A DNA stretch of 64,000 nt from an uncultured Lachnospiraceae bacterium. GTDB lineage: Bacteria > Bacillota > Clostridia > Lachnospirales > Lachnospiraceae. Under the pieces are notes generated by a model that saw only the letters and a program-made list of their open reading frames with translations, was not told the DNA's origin and searched no databases. The stretch spans positions 25,475 through 89,474 of the forward strand of contig CAJTYM010000010.1 in the NCBI GenBank assembly GCA_910583835.1, given 5' to 3'. Both the position numbers and the translations under genes were made by a program. Shown in pieces: positions 61,649 to 64,000 of the stretch. Within the stretch, counting starts at the first letter, position 1; every line of letters begins with the position of its first letter.

Positions 61649-61949
61649 AACAGCTCAAATTTAATACTCTTTGCACTCTATTCGCTATCCATAATCGTTC
61701 TTTTGCAGACACCATACTTATTAGCTAATGGCTATTGTGATAACTTTAACTCTTTCTTGTTACACAAACAATACCGTCTAATGTATTCACTAATTGCTTT
61801 ATTTTAATTTACTTTGTACTATATTGTAAAGCAATTATTTCCATTTTCTATTTTTTTCGTCCATTATCGACAAAATACCAGTTATTATTCACTATTTCGA
61901 CAGAAAAAATGATAAACCAGATTTACCCAACTATCAGTACCATCTATAT
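61649..61949. other. AT-rich intergenic region with an inverted repeat
   Basis: TAATTGCTTTA (61791-61801) and TAAAGCAATTA (61827-61837) are perfect 11-base arms around 25 bases. On the minus strand TTTACA, 18 bases and TAAAAT overlap this repeat and could be a promoter for the 61454-58722 genes. This is also where the mobile element carrying the serine recombinases should end; no attachment site could be fixed. Confidence 0.4.
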
Positions 61950-61996
61950 AAAAAATCCGGTCTGCTCTGAAGGCTTATCACTTCAAACCAGACCGA
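61950..61996 (-). terminator. Terminator after the serine recombinase
   Basis: On the minus strand CGGTCTG ... TGAAG-TGATAAGC-CTTCA ... CAGACCG, followed by GATTTTTTATA. It lies just beyond the recombinase stop at 62014. Confidence 0.85.
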
Positions 61997-62013
61997 AAAT
62001 CTCTGCATCTAAT

Positions 62014-63600
62014 TTAATTGTTCAAATGTCCCTCAAACTTCCAGACAATCTCAATCCTGTCCCCCGGATAGACGATGACCTTTTCTATCAGCTTTTCTTT
62101 CATGTCCTCTGTCAGTTCTTCCTCTTCCAGAAATGCCATAGCCTGGTCTGCTTTCCTTTCGGAGCCTTGCTGTTCGGTTTCCTCTTCTTCCTGTGCCTGC
62201 CGGAGAGCCGCAAGTTCTTCTTCCATCTTCTCCATATCGGCATCATACTGTTTCTTCTCATTCAGGAAAAACTCTCTTTTCAGTTTTCCGTCAGCGTATT
62301 TATCATACAGTGCAATCCAGCTTTTTTGTGCCGCCTCTATCGAGCGCATTGTGGCATTGATCCTGTCACTGACGGATAAAGGGGAATTTCTCTTTATGAC
62401 CTGCCTTGACATCTTATCACGGTCAAGAAATATCTCCGCCTCCCTTTTGACGGACGCAAGCACCGCCATATCCGCATCATGCTTGTTTATCTCAATGTCC
62501 CTGCAATCGAAATCGGTCTTGAATGACCGCTGTTTGCAGAAGATGGTGCCGTAGTGGGCATTGAACAACGCCCTGCCACAGCAGCCGCAGTAATAGATAT
62601 TCTTCATTTTCCTGCTTTCCGCCGCTTTCTGCTGTTTCAGGGAGGATACCGCCCTGATGTACTGCGGATAAGTGATGACAGGCTCATGGGTGTTTTCCAC
62701 CCTTACCCATTCCTCTTTGGGGCGGCTTACCTGCTTTCCCCCGACTGAATCCAGCTTTGTCTTTAGCTGTACCATCGTCCCGGTATATTTTTCGTCCCGG
62801 ATGATGGCTTCTATCTTGCCTGTCGTCCAGTAACAGGGCTTTCCCCTGTTTTTCCACTGCCTTGTGTCCCCTCTGGAACGGTACAGTTCTGACGGGCAGG
62901 GTATTCCCCTGTCATTCAGCGCTTTTGCTATCAGTGTCGTTCCGGTTCCGGCTATCTTCATGTCAAAGATTTCCTTTACAACCGCCGCTTCTTCCGGTTC
63001 TATAACCAGTTTGTGCTTATCTTCCTCTGACTTCCGGTAGCCGTACAAGGCGCAGTTTGAATTGTACTACCCCTGCTCCGCCATGCGCTGCCATGCAATC
63101 CGCTGTTTCCTTGACATCTCCCTGCTGTAATAGTCATAGATCAGGTTCTTGAACGCCACGTCCAGACCTCCGGTTGTGCCGTCCGCAAGCTCCGCACTGT
63201 CGTAGTTGTCATTTACGGAAATGAACCGCACCCCCATAAAAGGGAATAGCTGTTCCAGATAATTCCCCAGTTCCACATAGTCCATGCCGAACCTTGAGAA
63301 GTCCTTCACGATGCTGCAGTTGATTTTCCCTTTTTTGGCAAGCTCTAGCATTTCCGTGAACTGCGGTCTGTTGTCAAAGTGAGTGCCGGAAAAGCCGTCA
63401 TCGCATTTTTCTATGACCTTGCAGCCGTCAAATTCTTTCCTGTTTTTGATATAGTCATAAAGCAATGCCCTCTGCATCGTGATGCTCCCGCTTTCCTTTT
63501 TGAAGGGATTGCCGGAAACATCATCATCTTCAATGGAAAGGCGGATATAAAGGCAGATTACATATTCTTTCTTTGCCGCTATACTGCCCGCTGCATACAT
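62014..63600 (-). pseudogene. Large serine recombinase interrupted by an in-frame TAG
   Basis: One frame of 528 codons broken once by TAG at 63067-63069, so it appears as an N-terminal piece (63067-63600) and a C-terminal piece (62014-63048 from a TTG). The N-terminal piece holds the resolvase domain (YIRLSIEDDD, DGFSGTHFDNRPQF, KDFSRFGMDYVELGNYLE, MSRKQRIAWQRMAEQG). The C-terminal piece has the recombinase domain (ALYGYRKSEEDKHKLVI, NDRGIPCPSE), the zinc ribbon (YCGCCGRALFN) and a coiled coil. The codon is probably a mutated AAG or CAG. Start ATG follows GGAGGAG. Without suppression or two-part assembly it should be inactive. Confidence 0.88.
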
Positions 63601-64000
63601 GCAATCTCCTCCTTCCTGCTCTCCGCCAGTTCCACAAATGCTTTCAGTTCATCGTCAAAGGCATATTCTATCTCAATCCTGCCCTCCCCGAAGAAAACAA
63701 TGCGGCTGATCAGCGCATGAACCATTTCTGATGTAAGTTCCTCAAAGCCTGCATACTGCCCCATGATTTTTGCAAAATCCTGACCGCCCGCATATTCCGT
63801 CTTATAAGTGGTCTGCATTGCCGCCAGTTCGGAAAGTTTCTGTGCAAGGTTTTCCGCTTCCTTAACATATTTCTGCTTTGCAAACAGATAATCCCTCTCA
63901 TTTAACAGTCCGTCCGCATAGTCATTGTAAAGGCTGCTGTTCATGGACTGCGCACGTTCCAGCCTGTTCCTTGTGTCGGTTATCTGCCGCCTGTAATCTG
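63579..64000 (-). CDS. Second serine recombinase, C-terminal part (5' end outside the window)
   Basis: The frame is open to the window edge (…TRNRLERAQSMNSSLYNDYADG). About 140 residues of a recombinase coiled-coil and C-terminal tail are visible (DYLFAKQKYVKEAENLAQKL, ISRIVFFGEGRIEIEYAFDDE). It overlaps the start of the interrupted recombinase by 22 bases. Tandem serine recombinases at the end of an element are typical of clostridial integrative elements. Confidence 0.85.
   Translation of the reverse strand, partial: DYRRQITDTRNRLERAQSMNSSLYNDYADGLLNERDYLFAKQKYVKEAENLAQKLSELAAMQTTYKTEYAGGQDFAKIMGQYAGFEELTSEMVHALISRIVFFGEGRIEIEYAFDDELKAFVELAESRKEEIACMQRAV

Noticed and set aside
61909..62379. 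156-residue plus-strand frame at the recombinase 3' end
   Set aside because: It is antisense to the recombinase coiled coil and crosses its terminator.
1..64000. tRNA or rRNA genes
   Set aside because: No cloverleaf with a GTTCGA-type arm or rRNA signature was noticed on either strand by eye; a dedicated scan was not possible.

Overview
The window looks like a chromosomal segment of a Gram-positive, low-to-mid GC anaerobic Firmicute, most likely a Lachnospiraceae (Clostridium cluster XIVa) species. The evidence is the gene neighbourhoods: TIGR03960 radical SAM / DUF2344 / RNase G / L21-Prp-L27 / Obg; a YlmE-SepF-YlmH-LspA-RluD series; mreBCD-PBP2-minCDE-rodA-mgsA; and YqfC-YqfD-PhoH-YbeY. 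An L27 with a Prp-cleaved N-terminal extension, a LexA/YneA divergon and sporulation-type genes (YqfC, YqfD, SpoVB-like, BofC-like) fit the same group. No tRNA, rRNA or CRISPR array was seen.

Layout. 1-2.4 kb (+): end of a histidine operon (hisD end, hisB, and a hisIE with an extra degenerate HisA/HisF-like domain). 2.5-6.8 kb (+): small membrane protein, radical SAM protein, DUF2344 protein and RNase E/G. 6.9-7.6 kb: a secreted Cys/His-rich protein made of five 31-residue repeats, preceded by a structured repeat element. 7.7-12.2 kb (+): rplU-prp-rpmA-obg, then yhbY-nadD-yqeK-rsfS. 12.2-14.9 kb: lexA and divergent yneA with LexA-box-like palindromes, then an acyltransferase and dtd. 15.1-17.9 kb: a DUF4258/YgiT toxin-antitoxin-like pair, a small ORF, a tyrosine recombinase and a cytidylate-kinase-like protein. 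18.2-24.3 kb (-): rluD-like, lspA, aroB, ylmH, sepF, yggS and an HlyD-like membrane protein.

24.4-57.8 kb is almost entirely minus strand. It holds cell-shape and division genes (S11 peptidase, mgsA, rodA, minE, minD, minC, a 962-residue PBP2, mreD, mreC, mreB), radC, a PLP lyase, miaA-mutL, a Uma2-type protein, mutS, two FAD oxidoreductases, sporulation/envelope genes, ybeY, a PgpH-like protein with a broken HD motif, phoH, yqfD, yqfC, pyrimidine-nucleoside phosphorylase with a small Xre regulator, and cysK.

57.9-64 kb is accessory DNA. It carries a flavodoxin remnant, small orphan ORFs, a strongly AT-rich two-gene unit (membrane-anchored STAND-like ATPase translationally coupled to a patatin-like phospholipase), and the end of a mobile element with tandem large serine recombinases, one interrupted by an in-frame TAG.

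The two most notable observations are (1) the STAND-like ATPase plus patatin pair beside recombinases, a candidate defence or lipid-signalling module, and (2) a two-hairpin element of about 84 nt found once before the Cys/His-rich secreted protein gene and 2.5 times in tandem before the BofC-like gene, each time running straight into the ribosome-binding site. The intergenic spaces also hold an unusual number of long, nearly perfect inverted repeats. All functions are read from sequence by eye; no search was run.
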